DNA of 64,000 nucleotides from Floccularia luteovirens. Taxonomy: Eukaryota > Basidiomycota > Agaricomycetes > Agaricales > Squamanitaceae. The translations under genes were made by a program, and so were the position numbers. The notes under the pieces were generated by a model that saw nothing but the letters and a program-made list of their open reading frames with translations, was not told the origin of the DNA and searched no databases. The stretch lies in the NCBI GenBank assembly GCA_009739215.1, contig VSJF01000001.1, positions 124,001 through 188,000 of the forward strand, given 5' to 3'. Below, piece by piece: positions 1 through 12,789 of this stretch (its first letter is position 1; every line of letters begins with the position of its first letter).

Positions 1-1181
1 GCCCAGGTAGAGGGATATATATTCTTTTTTCAAATCTATGCAAGAATTTTAATTTCAAGACCTTCCTATGGGAGGTAATAATAAATCTCACCTTCGTTTG
101 ATAGCATTATCGAGTTGCCACGGTATATTTGTCGCACCCAACACTAGAACTCCAGTATCATCATGTCCAACACCGTTCATCTGCACCAGAAACTCCGTCT
201 TAATCCTCCTCGAACCCTCAGATTCAGATTCATTCCTAGTTCCAGCTAATGAATCGATCTCGTCGATGAAAATGATTGCGGGTTTGCTTTCACGAGCCAA
301 CTCGAATAATTGTTTTACTAATCTGGAAGTTCCCAGCTTTAGTTGAGATAAAAGTCATTAAATGAATCCTCACAAACCTTTCTGAATCTCCTTGCCATTT
401 ACTGACTAAGTCACTTGAGCTAACACTAAAGAAAGTACTCTTGGCCTCGGTGGCGACAGCTTTGGCCAAATATGACTTCCCCGTTCCCGGCGGACCATAT
501 AGAAGTATACCTTTCCACGGAGTGCGTTTCCCAGTGAATAGATGAGGGAATTTTATAGGTAATATCACCGCTTCCTTTAGTGAAGCTTTAGCACCCTCAA
601 GACCTGCCACATCGTCCCACTTGATATTCGGTTTCTCGGATAAGATGGCGCCCGTAAGACCTGCTCTAAGTTTCTTAGTCTCAGGATCTTGATCATCATC
701 TTCTCCATCTTTCCTATGGGATGCCGAGCCTCATCTATCTCTGCAAACAGAATCATATCTCGCCACTCACTTCTTGCCGGTTGCGCCGGTAGCACCTGAG
801 CTCCCGTTTACCCCAATAGCGTTCCTACCTCTTTTCTCCGTGCTAGTTATGAGATGTCCTTTTAGAGTTTCTGCGCGACCTAGATACTCGTTGATCTTTG
901 TTTTGATCAGAACTTTTGATTTCTCGTTCTTTTCATCTGATAAATAACCCGATGAATACAACTGGCATGACAACGACGTGATGATACACCCACATTTCAA
1001 CGCAAGCATAAAATAATCTAGGGAGTTTTGGTAATACTTGTATGCCTCCGCATAGTTCTGTTTGACATCTTCGTCAATGGCGCGTTGAACAATTTCTATG
1101 GCCCGCTAACTTATCGCAGTGAATTACAATACATTAGGTTGAAAAACAGTAGAGTGCACATACATCCAAGTTGCTCGCCAT
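1..1181 (-). CDS. VPS4: VPS4 AAA ATPase (3' end cut by window)
   Basis: This is the AAA ATPase that disassembles ESCRT-III filaments at endosomes in multivesicular-body sorting. Six exons read on the minus strand: 1181-1164, 1105-994, 936-771, 713-378, 322-92 and 35 to beyond base 1, with consistent phases. The start codon is followed by only five more codons before the first intron. The N-terminal MIT domain is seen in exons 2-3 ([20 protein letters not shown]). A short Gly/Ser/Thr linker follows, then the AAA core with Walker A GPPGTGKS, Walker B IIFIDEID and the region ending [14 protein letters not shown]. Exon 6 continues [11 protein letters not shown], as in all VPS4 proteins, so the C-terminal beta domain lies outside the window. 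Family identity is certain. The exact start is well supported by the MIT alignment. Confidence 0.95.
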
Positions 1182-2149
1182 CAACCCTCAGAAGTCGTCA
1201 AATCTTTAGAGTTCGAAAACAAGAAACAGATATTGTCACAGTACTGAGTTGATTAGCAAACTGCGGGTTGTTACTGCCAGGCTTGTACTTGTTAGGATCT
1301 GAAGATTTGGCTTTGCAACGTAAACAAAAGCAATGAAAGGCTCGAAAAACTTCCTTTCAAGTCTTTTGAATAACATTACTACTTACAGTAGCAGCCATCT
1401 TAATAAATGACACTTATTGTCATTAGTCAACAATACTTCAGTTATATTACAACTCTCATACTTATTAATCCACGTACATCCATCCAATCTGCGCAATTAT
1501 TGAACAGACTGACAGTGTCATCGTTTTTTTAGGGTTTGGCACGTGTCCACTGCATGTATCATCATGATTCAGATGGATGGAATTCATGATGGCCTGTACA
1601 TATATCACGATGAAAAATCAACCATCATGCTGATCCAAAGTCATTTGAACAGAAGGCCAGACCCTTGTCACTTCCTTTCACACTTATCGATGAAGGATGA
1701 ATGGCAATTTTGGCGAGTTCCATCCAGAGATATTGTGGCCGGGACCTTTCACGAACACAAGAAACATTACATCTTCGCTAACAATTAGAAAAAAACACAT
1801 TTTTGGCCACAGATTCCCTAATTAAGCGATTAATAATTAACCTTGTTCTTGTTATCCTGATTTGTTTACGCTTTGATACCACTGACCATGTTATAACAAA
1901 GAACCGCGGTCACAACGTGTTGTGGCTCGCCGGCACCGCGCTCTCCATTATAAGAGGCGTCAAGCGAAAGGTGTTCAAATCTTCCTACACTCCATCTAAC
2001 ATCCTTCCATTGCATTAAGCTCCTGTCCGCTCATCACCGTATATTTTGTTCTATACCCAACCTTCCGTAACAGAATTTTTTACACCCCATCACCCCTGCA
2101 ATTCCCAAATTCTACACATCTTTGTTGTTGTTTCATTTTATTTTAAAAA
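1182..2149. other. intergenic, divergent promoter region
   Basis: This is shared upstream DNA of the minus-strand VPS4 and the plus-strand small protein gene. No convincing gene is seen. On the minus strand at about 1320-1260 a short open stretch reads SSDPNKYKPGSNNPQFAN after a potential ATG (1398-1396) and a GTAAGT donor. It may be VPS4 5'UTR or an unrecognised upstream exon. Confidence 0.5.
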
Positions 2150-2710
2150 ATGCCTACCACGCGAAGAATAACTCGTAGCTCAACGGCAGCAGAGCGGAAC
2201 ACACTATTTTCACAGAAACTCCGAGCTGTAACTCCTGAGGAACTGGAGACATGGAGTGACGGCGAGAGTGATAACACTTTATATGATGAAGAACTATTTG
2301 ATCTTGATGAAGCACGGCCATACACGTTTCAGGTAAGGTTATACATAATTTTTTTGGCCTCATCAATGATCATATTTTTTGCGTGTTTTCATCATTGCTT
2401 CCTTGATTAGCAAGGGGACCGTGTATGGGTGAGAACGTCAGAAGGAAATTGGTTTCCTGGTAAAATAAATAGTCAAACAACACGGAAGGGCCTTACAAGA
2501 CAGGTTCGTCACCTCCTGTCGCCTGTCTGTTATAATCTCTAACAATGACTTCTCCGAGTATAGAAAGAAGGTCTGTTTTACCCCGTTGTTTTCTTTGATG
2601 GCAAAGTTCGCAAGTACTTTGCGCCATTAAATGGGGAGATTAAACCTGATACACCTCAAGTACGGCACCTCCTGAAAATCGGAGGATGGCTAGACAACCG
2701 TTATGACTGA
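2150..2710 (+). CDS. small SH3/Tudor-like domain protein, 140 aa
   Basis: I do not recognise a named family. Three exons (2150-2332, 2411-2503, 2564-2710) are all phase 0 and give 140 residues. The N-terminus is basic (MPTTRRITRSS), followed by an acidic linker containing ETWSDGESD. The C-terminal half looks like a small beta-barrel of the SH3, Tudor or PWWP type: QGDRVWVRTSEGNWFPGKI is the typical entry strand, followed by a GLFYPVVFFDGKVRKYFAPL stretch. Such folds bind peptides or methylated tails, but no binding residues can be assigned here. The splice junctions (GTAAGG...TTAG and GTTCGT...TATAG) and the frame support a real gene. The function is unknown. Confidence 0.75.
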
Positions 2711-3454
2711 CCCTACCCACATCCCATATTTTATTATTGTGTTAGCTCTTGTTACAGTACTTACTACTTGCTTTGTCTTTCTATGGAATTTAATTGCTGC
2801 AGTTGTTTCTTTATAGCCATTTATACAACACGCGGTCCGCGGATCGTTGTATACTGCGCACCATGGAAAATACAAATCAGCATCGCATAACTAAAAGAAA
2901 TTAACTGTCAAATCGGCTAAACTTACTGAATTCTAGTAGGTTTTATCATCTCCTGATCTCCGTGGTTCGGGTACATGAACTCCAGTTCGACCGAGAACAA
3001 TTCACGTCCATGCATTTTGTATGCTCCATAAACCCCCACGAACATTGTACATCACACGTTTTCATAAAGGAATGCAAGCGAAGAGAAAAAGAGGTTACGA
3101 TTATCAAATACGTAATGCACAGAAATGCAGACTTGAAAACGACTATTGCATCAGAGACAAAACTTGAAAAAAATTATTTCAAATTATGAACAGAAGTTGA
3201 AGTGTAAGAAAAAGAAGAAAAGTGCACAAATTAAATGAATCAAGAGCAACATGGGGTAATGAAGGAGAATGAGATAGAATAAAGTTCTGTAATATCATCT
3301 TTCCCATCTCCATTTATGACATGGCTGTCTATCAAAAGCCGACCTGAACTGAGTAAGAGAAGAAAAAGGAGGTATTTAGCCATTCTGTTATATCACAAGG
3401 TGGTTGATCAACGGTAGTCTGACAATCTGATCAAAAGACCTGACATACCAAATG
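2711..3454. other. intergenic, convergent 3' ends
   Basis: AT-rich sequence lies between the convergent ends of the small protein gene and the kinase gene. No gene, tRNA or repeat was recognised. Confidence 0.5.
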
Positions 3455-5682
3455 TCAGCTTCCTCCATTTCCCATATATGCACCGGCCATAGCACGTGCA
3501 GAAACATGTACATGCTTTGGTTCTGCGACCTCATGGCATACCTCAATTCCTTTAACCCATGGGTGCGCAATGACCTCTTCAATGGTCGACCTCAGCCTCG
3601 GATCAGGTTCGAGCATCTTTCTGATCAGGCTACGACATGACCGCGGGCTTAAGTTATTGATAGTCGGTGGATACTGTGCCGCAGCTGTAGAATGATTCGC
3701 GCAGGCTGTAACGTATGTTTGATAGAGCGGGTCCGTCGCTGGTTGGGCCGCCCGCCACGGCAACTCTTGGAAATGCAAGCAATAATAAACAATTCCGCAA
3801 GCCCATATATCAACCAATCGCGCATCATAGGCTGCGACCCGAAGTTTTAAAAAAGGCCGATGGGAGTGGATTAAAGAAGTTGTTTATATGTTGCGGTGAG
3901 GAATACACCAACAAAAAACAAGCAGAGACAGTCATGTCAGGCCGCCACTGTATGAGCACAGCAACAAGTTTTGAGGCTTACGTTTGCCAAGAAACTGCTC
4001 CGGTGCGATATAAGGCTCGCTGCCACAAAGTCCAGTTGACATATGAATTGTCGCTTCCCAGGGTAGGCGATATACAGTTGATGCGCCGTAGTCACCAATC
4101 TGTGTTTGTGATGATATTCATATCGCGAAAGGAAAAAATAACAAGATGCTTACCTTGAGATGCCCTTTGGTGTCAAAGAACAGGTTTTCTGGCTTGATAT
4201 CACGATGTGCAACACCCTGACTATGAAGATAGCTAACACCGTTGAGTATTTGTCTGAAGCAACATTCAACTTCACTAGGGCTCATGCCACTAATCCATTC
4301 AAAGCAAGTCAGCATATTAATAGATAGAATGAAATAGAACAGAAGATCCGTGCGAAATAGCAGGGAGTTGAAAAAGCCGGGTGCTACTAAAAGCACAGAG
4401 CGTCATCTGTTCGAGAAGCCAAGGCAATCAATCACCGGCAAAATGTCGCTTGAGAGCTTGCTCCCATTTGCAGACTAAGGAACAGGTATAAAGCACAAGG
4501 TGAAATGCAACAGAAGGGCTTCAACACACAACACTCATGAGTAAAAGAACTCACCCTTTCTTGATAGCTGCATACAAATCGCCACCAGGACAGAATTCCA
4601 TCACCTCACACCAGTGTTGATTTTCATCTTGTACAAGGTCGACTGTCTCAACTATGTTGGGATGGTGTAGCGTTGACGAGATACAAAACTCGGCGGTGAG
4701 TTTCTTGACGTATTCTTTCTCAGACTCATTTTTGCGTCTTTTTCGGAACTCCTATAGTAGGTAAGGTTAGTTTCATTGTGCCTGTCGAGCAATTGCATAT
4801 TTCACTCACTTTGACCGCATACAATTTCTCCTCACTTCGATCCCACTTGTGGGCTAAACGAACCACACTCGTGGCACCTTTCCCAATAGCGACCTTCTGA
4901 CACACTCCGTATTTCTGAGACAAACTTGCTGTGCTGTCCCCAGCAGTACTCCTTGCCTTGCCAACTACCTCACCTGCGTCTGAATCAGACCTCCTTGATG
5001 AAGTGGAACGTTGTGAGCTCTTCCGGTTTAGCTTTGGAGTGGTGCCCAACAAATCCTTTAGATTGAATTTGTGGGCTCCATCGCCTTTATCAGAATGAAC
5101 AGAGGCAGGTTTTGGTCGAGCGGGAGTAGTGGGGTCAGCTGCACGAGGTCCCATACCCAATATCTTATTACCGGAGACTCCTGCAGAGACACTCGGGGCC
5201 CGACTGGCGGGCTGACTAGGGGGTCTGCTTGGAGCTCTACTAGGAGGTGCGCTCACCCCATCCCATTCACTCCCAGAAGGAGAAGCAATAACTGGTGATG
5301 AAGGTGAAGGCGGGGAGTAAGAGTGTTTTTTAATTTCGGAAGAGGATGAAGATATTTTGTTTGTGAGAGGCACTGCGACCAACTTCGATAGACTGCCCAG
5401 GGTGTGACCCGGTTGCTTGTCAGAAGCGATGAGGGTGTCAGGGGGTGGAAGTGGATAAGAGGGGAGATCAGTGTCTGATGGACGAGTTTTCTCTCCGTTA
5501 GTAAGCTTGGGAGTGGTTTGAGTGATAGTTGCAGAACTTGGACTCAAGCTATTGGGATGAGTATTGATGTTCATGGAGGCTTTGAATTGACTGGATATAT
5601 CACCATGAGGAGGTTTGTCAGACCCATCGGGTCCCTCACCATCCGTTTGGGTGGTGTCTTCTGAAGAATCCACTATGGCCAT
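3455..5682 (-). CDS. Ser/Thr protein kinase, HAL4/HRK1-like, 566 aa
   Basis: Five exons are read on the minus strand: 5682-4810, 4751-4555, 4289-4154, 4099-3982 and 3831-3455. The first about 240 residues are Ser/Pro/Thr-rich and probably disordered, with Arg-Ala-Pro-Ser repeats. The kinase domain begins near residue 255: a glycine-rich loop ([12 protein letters not shown]), the VAIK-type lysine (YAVK), HRDIKPEN as catalytic loop, APEQF in place of the usual APE context, and [10 protein letters not shown] for subdomain IX. The activation segment starts IGDYGAS, so the Mg-binding motif is DYG rather than DFG. Layout and sequence resemble the fungal NPR/HAL5 group (HAL4, HRK1, PTK2), which regulates plasma-membrane ion transport. 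That functional link is by family only. The 265-nt third-position intron is long for this window. Confidence 0.85.
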
Positions 5683-8600
5683 TTGATTTAAGTTGTTAAT
5701 CGTTGAAATAGTAGTGCTTGAAGAAGGAAGAATGAAGGATTTGTGGAGTGTTGCTTGATTATGAAGGATACCACTTGAGTGTGACGATGTGAGGCAAGAA
5801 TTAGCTGGTGCCTACAAGGAAACTGGGTATTGTGTGGGAAAGTACAGTATCGTGTGGAAGGAGTTGTAATGATGGGTTAGTCGTAGAAATTGCGGAATCT
5901 ATAGGGATATGGTCATGGTGCACACGTTCCGATGGGGTAGGTTTGTGAATCGGAGAGAAGTTATTGAGAGGTAGAGATGAGGATGAATGGAAGCGGGCAG
6001 GCAAGTTGAGACAACTGCCTCTCGCTGACGCCCCTTGTGAAGCGACTGATTTGAGGGTAAAGACTTTGAAGAAATGAGATAGATGGTGGTGGTAGGAAAG
6101 AGAAAAGGGGATGAAGGCAAATGTGTCAGCAGCCACAAGAAAATCAAGGAGAGCCCCACGTGCTTTGTCTATTGCTCCGCCTGTTGTTCTGTGTTTCCAT
6201 TTCCACCAGTGCTTGTATACCACACTGTCATCGTACATCACTCTCACACCCTGGTTATCGCTTGCTATGACTTGTCGTTTTCTTATTTGTTCTCTCTCTT
6301 TCACCAAAGGTGATCCGGTATCACCATTCCTCTTCACGCAATTTGCTGTGTCTCCTCCTTTGTTAATTTTGTACATATTCTATTCACAAAATAGACTCGG
6401 TTTCATGTTCGTTTGTCCCGATCTTGTCCCTTGAGGAAGTTCGAGGGAAATGAAAACAGGAAGGTGTCAATACCATCCACCTTTGATCTGCATCAATAGG
6501 GTCCTCGCCGCCGTTGATCAGCCACCCACTGATTAGATTCCTTGCTGATAACCGTCCCGTCTATATCCAGCCACAGGATGTCCCCCTCGCCGCTTCACGT
6601 TACAAGGGTCTAATGTCGTCACTTTTCCATGCATATATTCGTAAGAGTACCGCATACACATTCAACTAAGGATTTCGGCATTTTTTCTTGTATGAACATT
6701 TCCATATCCTCATCACCGACAACCGGGATACTCCATGCCGTGGTGCGCGGGGCCAACCCCCTCTATCGTTTTGCTCGCATGAATCGTAAGTACGAACAAC
6801 CAGAACATAAACATACATCAGTGATCCCGCCACAGAGAAAATGTTACCACAAGATTCTGTTATTTATACCGGAGCAATGGCGTATTTCGCGCTTCGCGTG
6901 ATTTCCGGGAGTTAAAAATTGTTTTCTATTTTTGACATGTCCCCCATGTGACTCGAACAATTCTGCAGAGGAAAACTCTGGATCCGGATCCTTTTTTTCT
7001 TTCTTAAGGCTGTTGAGAGACAGCGTTACTTATTACTGTCTGGCTTTCATAAACGATGTATACTGTTGATATAAGGCAACCTTTTATTTTCATAGAGCTT
7101 GGGTCGATAATCACAAATTACGGAAATCTCTTAAGAATCCCGGTGTTACCGTATAGAAGTTACAAGGCTGAGATTATTGTGGTTTCAACCCGGTGCCGGC
7201 CTAGGATTTGGGAAGTCGGGGTTGGCTTCGGAAGTCTGACCAAATTTCAAGTATCCAGATTACTTAGAGGGTCTTAGTGACCCGAAATCCCATCGCCACA
7301 ATATGGAGATTCCCCTAAATAGGACCTGGATTCAGTGAGAGATAAGCTTAGAGAAATGGTGGGGAAACTCGGTCAAGTTTAAGTCTCCACATACATAGCA
7401 TTCTTGATGTTTGACAGCAATAACCTATGTTTGCACCTTGCCGTTCAAACAGGTGACTTCCCTACTTTAACAGGAAATCCAGCGTGCATTACAACTGAGG
7501 ACACGAAGAGAAAACGCTGTAGAAGAAATTTGCAGACAAGAACTAATGTGATTTCTCACACAGATGATTCGCCTCATTGCAAAATGGATATGGCAGCCGA
7601 ACTGACAGAAAAAGATATGTTTTACAAAAACTTTCCAACACGTTTTGATGCTGACGCAGTGTTGACAGGATCTTCGTAAGGGTGAGTTTGTGTCAGCACC
7701 CCGAAAGTGACATGCCTACCTGGAACTCACGATAGTCACCTGTTGTAACTTAGTGAATGCGTGTTGATGCGCGTTTTGTGCACCGAAGTAGCTACATAAG
7801 GAATTAGAACTTTAGGGAGTAATTTGAAATTCACTTATTAAACTCTAACAACCTCCTTGTTATGTGAGCGCTGAAGCCGTGTGTCTTTCACGTTAAACCC
7901 TTCTTACGCAACGACGCAAGATGCAACAATGGTACCCCCTCTCTTCAAAGGGGTATGTTTTGTCAAACATACAAGCTGTCATAACGATGACAAGCAGGCT
8001 CGCAAATGTTATTGATAGGTGTCTGAGTTCTGTGCGCATAAGCTAAAAGCTTGTTTGTGACGATAACACATTGGATGATCCGTCCGATGCATTTTGCCGC
8101 CAGGAAATGGTACAACTTTGAAGCTGTTTGCCATTGTCATTTGTGCCAAATAAAGGTGGTTGTTCATTCATCTTCATCACATGACTGCTAGTCTTGATTA
8201 AGTACTCTCACCCTTTCCTCCAAGTCTGCATACCCTATAGCTATAGCTGAACAAGTGATCAAGCGGGTCTAACAACTAATATTAACCACCATCAAATCAT
8301 TTCCCACTACCGGAACCCACATGTTGTGGAGCTACATGACAATAACCACCGGGTCATAAGTTGTATCGTTTATCAGAAGATAAAGTATGAGTAACGTAAG
8401 TTTTGAATTCTGTAGAACCTTCATAATGAAGAACTCCGGTTCAACTCACATGATTACCTGAATGTTAGCTATCGCATATTCGATCAGTTCAACATTCAGA
8501 CTGCGTGGTAGATTCTTGTGCGTACAAAGGAAAGGAAGTATAGAATTTTATACTTGGGAAATGCGAACTTTTAGCGGATAATCCGGTTCGGATTTACCGA

Positions 8601-9166
8601 GCCTTGACTGCGCTTTCCCTTTCTTCGATATATGCGTTGGCATGCAAGCTGCTTCTGCTGCAGTCAGTTCGTTCCCACCGATACACGTTTTTGTCCTGGT
8701 GACCTTTACAAGTTGCGCGTATGCCTGGGATTGTACTTTGTACAGAAGCGATTGTTTCCTGATAGTGTGTTTCAAACTCGCGCCATTCTCGGGGGTGCAT
8801 CCGAACCTTCGCTATATCTGACTGGTAATAAGGCGCTTGCATAACTCTGGTCTTGAAGTAAGAATTCGCTATTTTCTATTTTTATTGTAAAAAACTCACA
8901 CTGTAGTCAGTCATGCTTCTTGAACGCATGCTTTGAATAGGGACTGGCTATATCAACTCTTCAGCTATCGTTCTACCACAAGATAACTAGATGTGTATCA
9001 TGCGGGTATTGGATGGTTCTCTACCATCGAATATATTTGAACGTCGGCACGTAAAGTTATTATTGAACACAGTACCCGAAAGTAGGAATTCCCTCTGCTT
9101 GGGAAGGTATTTAACAAAATATGCACCTCACTATATTTTTTTGTTCCCGCAATCCTGACACTGAAG
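5683..9166. other. long gene-poor interval, 3.5 kb
   Basis: The leftmost part (5683 to about 6440) is upstream of the kinase and pyrimidine-rich on its sense strand, so it is likely a long 5' leader. The rest has only short open frames with no homology I can recognise and no splice logic linking them. The stretch at 8540-8850 has two overlapping minus-strand frames (75 and 82 codons) that could be a gene relic, but neither is supported. Confidence 0.5.
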
Positions 9167-12043
9167 ATGTATGTCTTCTCGATCTTGACGACCCTGCTGA
9201 GTGTCGCTCTCGCGGCGCCTTCTCCTCCTAGCCATGTAGTACACGAAAGGAGGGCAGCCGAACCTATTGACTGGGTCAAGATTCGTAAGCTTGAAGCCGA
9301 CAAGGTGTTGCCAATGCGTTTTGGACTGGCCCAACAAAACCTCCATCGTTTGGAAGAACTATTGATGGATGTGTCCCACCCTGAATCACCAAACTTTGGG
9401 AAACATTACACCCCAGCCCAGGTTGTGGACTTATTTGCTCCAAGTACAGAAACGATCGATTCTGTCAAGAATTGGCTTGTTGAATCTGGGTTCTCGCTTG
9501 ACCGGTTGAAACTGGCATCTAATAAAGGATGGATTCACATCAATGCTACAGTTGCTGAAGTCGAAAATCTCCTCAAGGCAGAGTATCATGTATATGCACA
9601 CAGCTCAGGCGAAGAACAAATTGGTCAGCTCTATTCCTGCAGAGGTTTCGATATCATAATGACGGGTTTATGTCCCAGGTTGTCACGAATACTCCGTCCC
9701 AGCACATATTAGGGAGCATATCGACCTCATTAAGCCGACTGTCCATTTCAATCATCGTCCCACTGCACAAACGAAATTCAAGCGGGCTGGAGGGCTTGGG
9801 ATGCCCTCTTCTTCCACTGGACCAAGGAAATCTGACAAAAAGGTTATTATAACGCCTTCGCTTGCTGATTGTGATGAAAATATCACATTGGATTGCCTTC
9901 GCGCGCTATATTCGATTAATTATACTCCTGTATCCACTAGCAAAAACTCGTTTGGAATCGGTAAGATGTCTATTTCTCATTCTAAATAAGCATATATCTG
10001 ACATCACGGGTTTAGTGGAGTTCACTCCTCAAGCTTTCCTGGCCCCAGATCTCGACCTATTTTTCAAGTGGGTATGGAACATGCGTCCACTTGACTGGGA
10101 ACTAACATTCGTTTCATCCGTCAAGAAACTTCTCGCCAACTTTAGTCGGGGTAAGGCCCAAGACTGTCCTCATTGACGGAGGTATGAAGGTTCATTTGTC
10201 ATCCTGAACACTGAGTAACTAAAATTTATTTAGCTGTTGTTCAAACCACGGACCAAAGTTTCGATTTCAATGGAGAGAGTGACCTTGATCTTGAATACGC
10301 CATGGGTCTTACCGCACCTCAACCAATCACACTCCTTCAGACTGGTGACTTGGTAGAAGGTCAGTCATCATTTCATAATGTTACATTTTTAGTCCATTCA
10401 GGCCTACCTAAATTTTCTAGGTGCTGGATTCGATAATTGGTTGGATGCCGTTGATGGAAGCTTCTGCACATTTGAGGGTGGGGATGATCCTAATCAGGTA
10501 GGCATGTGTTATCACATTCTGGAAGTTCAGATGTTGAAAAATGCCTCAGGATGGGATATATCCGGATCCGCTTAAAGGAGGCTTCAAAGGTTCGAAACTT
10601 TTGGATTTTTTCTTGGCAATAGATCTTACTCAGAGTGCAATTGTAGGAGCTGAATCGTGTGGCATCGTAGCACCCCCGCATGTAGTTTCTATATCGTACG
10701 GTCAAGATGAAGCCACTATCACGGCCGCATCTGCCAATCGTCAGTGTTCCGAGTATGCTAAGGTGGAGACCTTGTCCTCTTCTGGCAGTGATATTTTTTT
10801 CATTATTTATATGTTAGCTTGGTATGTTGGGAACCACCGTGGTGTATAGTAGTGGTGATGATGGTGTCGCTGGAGGAGGTGGTATCTGTTTGGATCAGAA
10901 TGGTATGTTCCACCTAATTTCTTAGATATTATCACTCATTTCAGTATCTTCCAGGCGCTCCCTCTCGGCGTGGCACACGTTTCAGTCCTGATTTCCCAGT
11001 ATGTTATGATAGCGTTCAAAATCAGCACGCCTTTGCTGATATTCAGTTAGGTGTCCTGTCCATTCGTGACAGCAGTTGGAGCAACACAAGTAAATCCCGG
11101 ATCAACCGTCAACGATCCAGAAGGAGCATGTGAACAAGTCATATTTTCTGGAGGAGGATTCTCAAACATCTTCCCGTTTGTTGAAATATTGCGATTACAA
11201 GATTGTTCGCTGACACCATGTCCACAGCATTCCTAATTACCAACTACAGGCTGTCACGAACTTCTTGACGTTACATCCTCCTCCATTTACATCTGCTCAG
11301 TTCAACAACTCAGGTAAAGTAAGCTATGCATTACAATATTATGAATTAAACTATCTTTCTAAACCCAAATTAAGGTTCGAGCCTTCCCAGATATCTCAGC
11401 TAATGGGTGCGTTTTTTTGTCCCCTTCAATGCTACGTTGTCTCATGTCGAAATTAAAGAGCAAATTACGTCATTGGTATCACTTTAGCGAACCCACATTT
11501 ATGTTCTGTATTGACTTTGATATAGGGATTGACGGTGAATTCTCATTGGTGTTCGGTACATCCGCTTCGGCACCTGTTGTGGGGTCTATCATAACTCTTG
11601 TGAATGACGCTCGTATTGCGGCTGGGAAGGGCCCAGTTGGGTTTATCAACCCATCTGTACGTGGTGCCCCACCTGCTTCAGGCGATTGACTTTACTCACT
11701 TTTGACATCAAGATCTACAGCGCCGGTTTCGCATCTGCATTCAACGATATTACGAGTGGTGGGAATCAAGGATGTGGTAAGTTTACATCCTCACTTTTGA
11801 TCCTTACTCTCTGCTCAATCCATGTACAGGAACACCTGGCTTCACTGCGTAAGTAATATTCATACATGTAATTAATGGTACTGACGATCTGATCTCGGAT
11901 TTGCAGAACCACAGGATGGGACCCAGTTACTGGTGAGCACATTGCTGACTTACTGGATAATTCTTAATGTTGATGGTCTTGGTCTAGGCGTTGGTACCCC
12001 GAACCTCGCCAAACTTCTCCCTCTCTTCTTGGCTTTGAATTAG
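9167..12043 (+). CDS. secreted sedolisin / tripeptidyl-peptidase (S53), copy 1, 631 aa
   Basis: This is a serine-carboxyl peptidase of the sedolisin family, secreted and active at acid pH, releasing tripeptides from protein N-termini. There are nineteen exons: the first is 9167-9623 and the last 11988-12043, and all phases are consistent. A signal peptide (MYVFSILTTLLSVALA) precedes a long activation prodomain (residues about 20-200) with the family pattern FGLAQQNLHRLEELL...VSHPESPNFGKHYTP. In the catalytic domain the Glu/Asp pair lies in FNGESDLDLEYAM, the oxyanion Asp in YSSGDDGVAGG, and the nucleophile Ser in VFGTSASAPVV. The C-terminal Ca-binding segment is split by several short introns. 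Exon lengths of 17 and 19 nt occur. The gene looks intact. It is paralogous to the gene at 14072, with the same intron positions. Confidence 0.93.
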
Positions 12044-12789
12044 TTCATGTGTGCTTTATGTACCAAATAAATGTTGTATTACGTGTTGAAGTGGATCCCC
12101 AACTTGTGTTGACAAATAAACAAATTTTGCTCTCGGAGTGGTGTCCCATTGTCTGGTCAAGAAAAAAACCTAGTGTTCTTGTTACTATATCAGTAGTTAA
12201 CCTAACCTCGCAAAAATGATTTTTTTTTTTGCTTTGGACATAATATACAACTTTTTTCATCTATACATGTAACATTACCAACATTGACAATTCCACTTTT
12301 CAAATTGGAGCAGACTTATATATATACAAGACCTGTTTTCGACAAGAGCAGTCATTGCGATTAACTACTAGTGGTTGCCTCCTTTCCCTCCAAGGTTCTT
12401 GGATAAGTACATAAATGTGTGTGTTGGAAATATTGAGATAACCGAAATAAGTCTTGCCGTCGGCTGACGGCAGAACTGTACATCACAAAATTAAGGTTCT
12501 TGGGTGGCTTGCATTACGTAAAGATTACACAGCAGCAACCACACCGATACTCACAGGGAATAGCCATCGACGTTATCCTCAAGAACAAGGCAAGTCCGTC
12601 ATGCTCCTCGTCCCTCAAAAAGCTACTGACAAAACCCGGTTGTACTGATTTGCTACCCCTCTGCTCGCATTTGTCGTTACAAATTTATTCCAAAACTCAA
12701 TGAATCATCATGGATCATATATCATCTTCTGACATGACAACGTACTGGTGCTTTCAAAATTTTGCCCTTTACCAGACCCAAGAAAAACG
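12044..12789. other. intergenic between sedolisin 1 and RPL19
   Basis: This contains the 3' flank of the peptidase gene, including a T-run near 12221-12230, and the RPL19 promoter. No gene recognised. Confidence 0.5.

Noticed and set aside
5801..6376. 191-codon open frame on the minus strand upstream of the kinase
   Set aside because: No recognisable domain, odd composition and location in the likely 5' leader. The kinase has a good start at 5682.
7404..7679. 91-codon plus-strand open frame
   Set aside because: Isolated, no homology recognised and no neighbouring exons.
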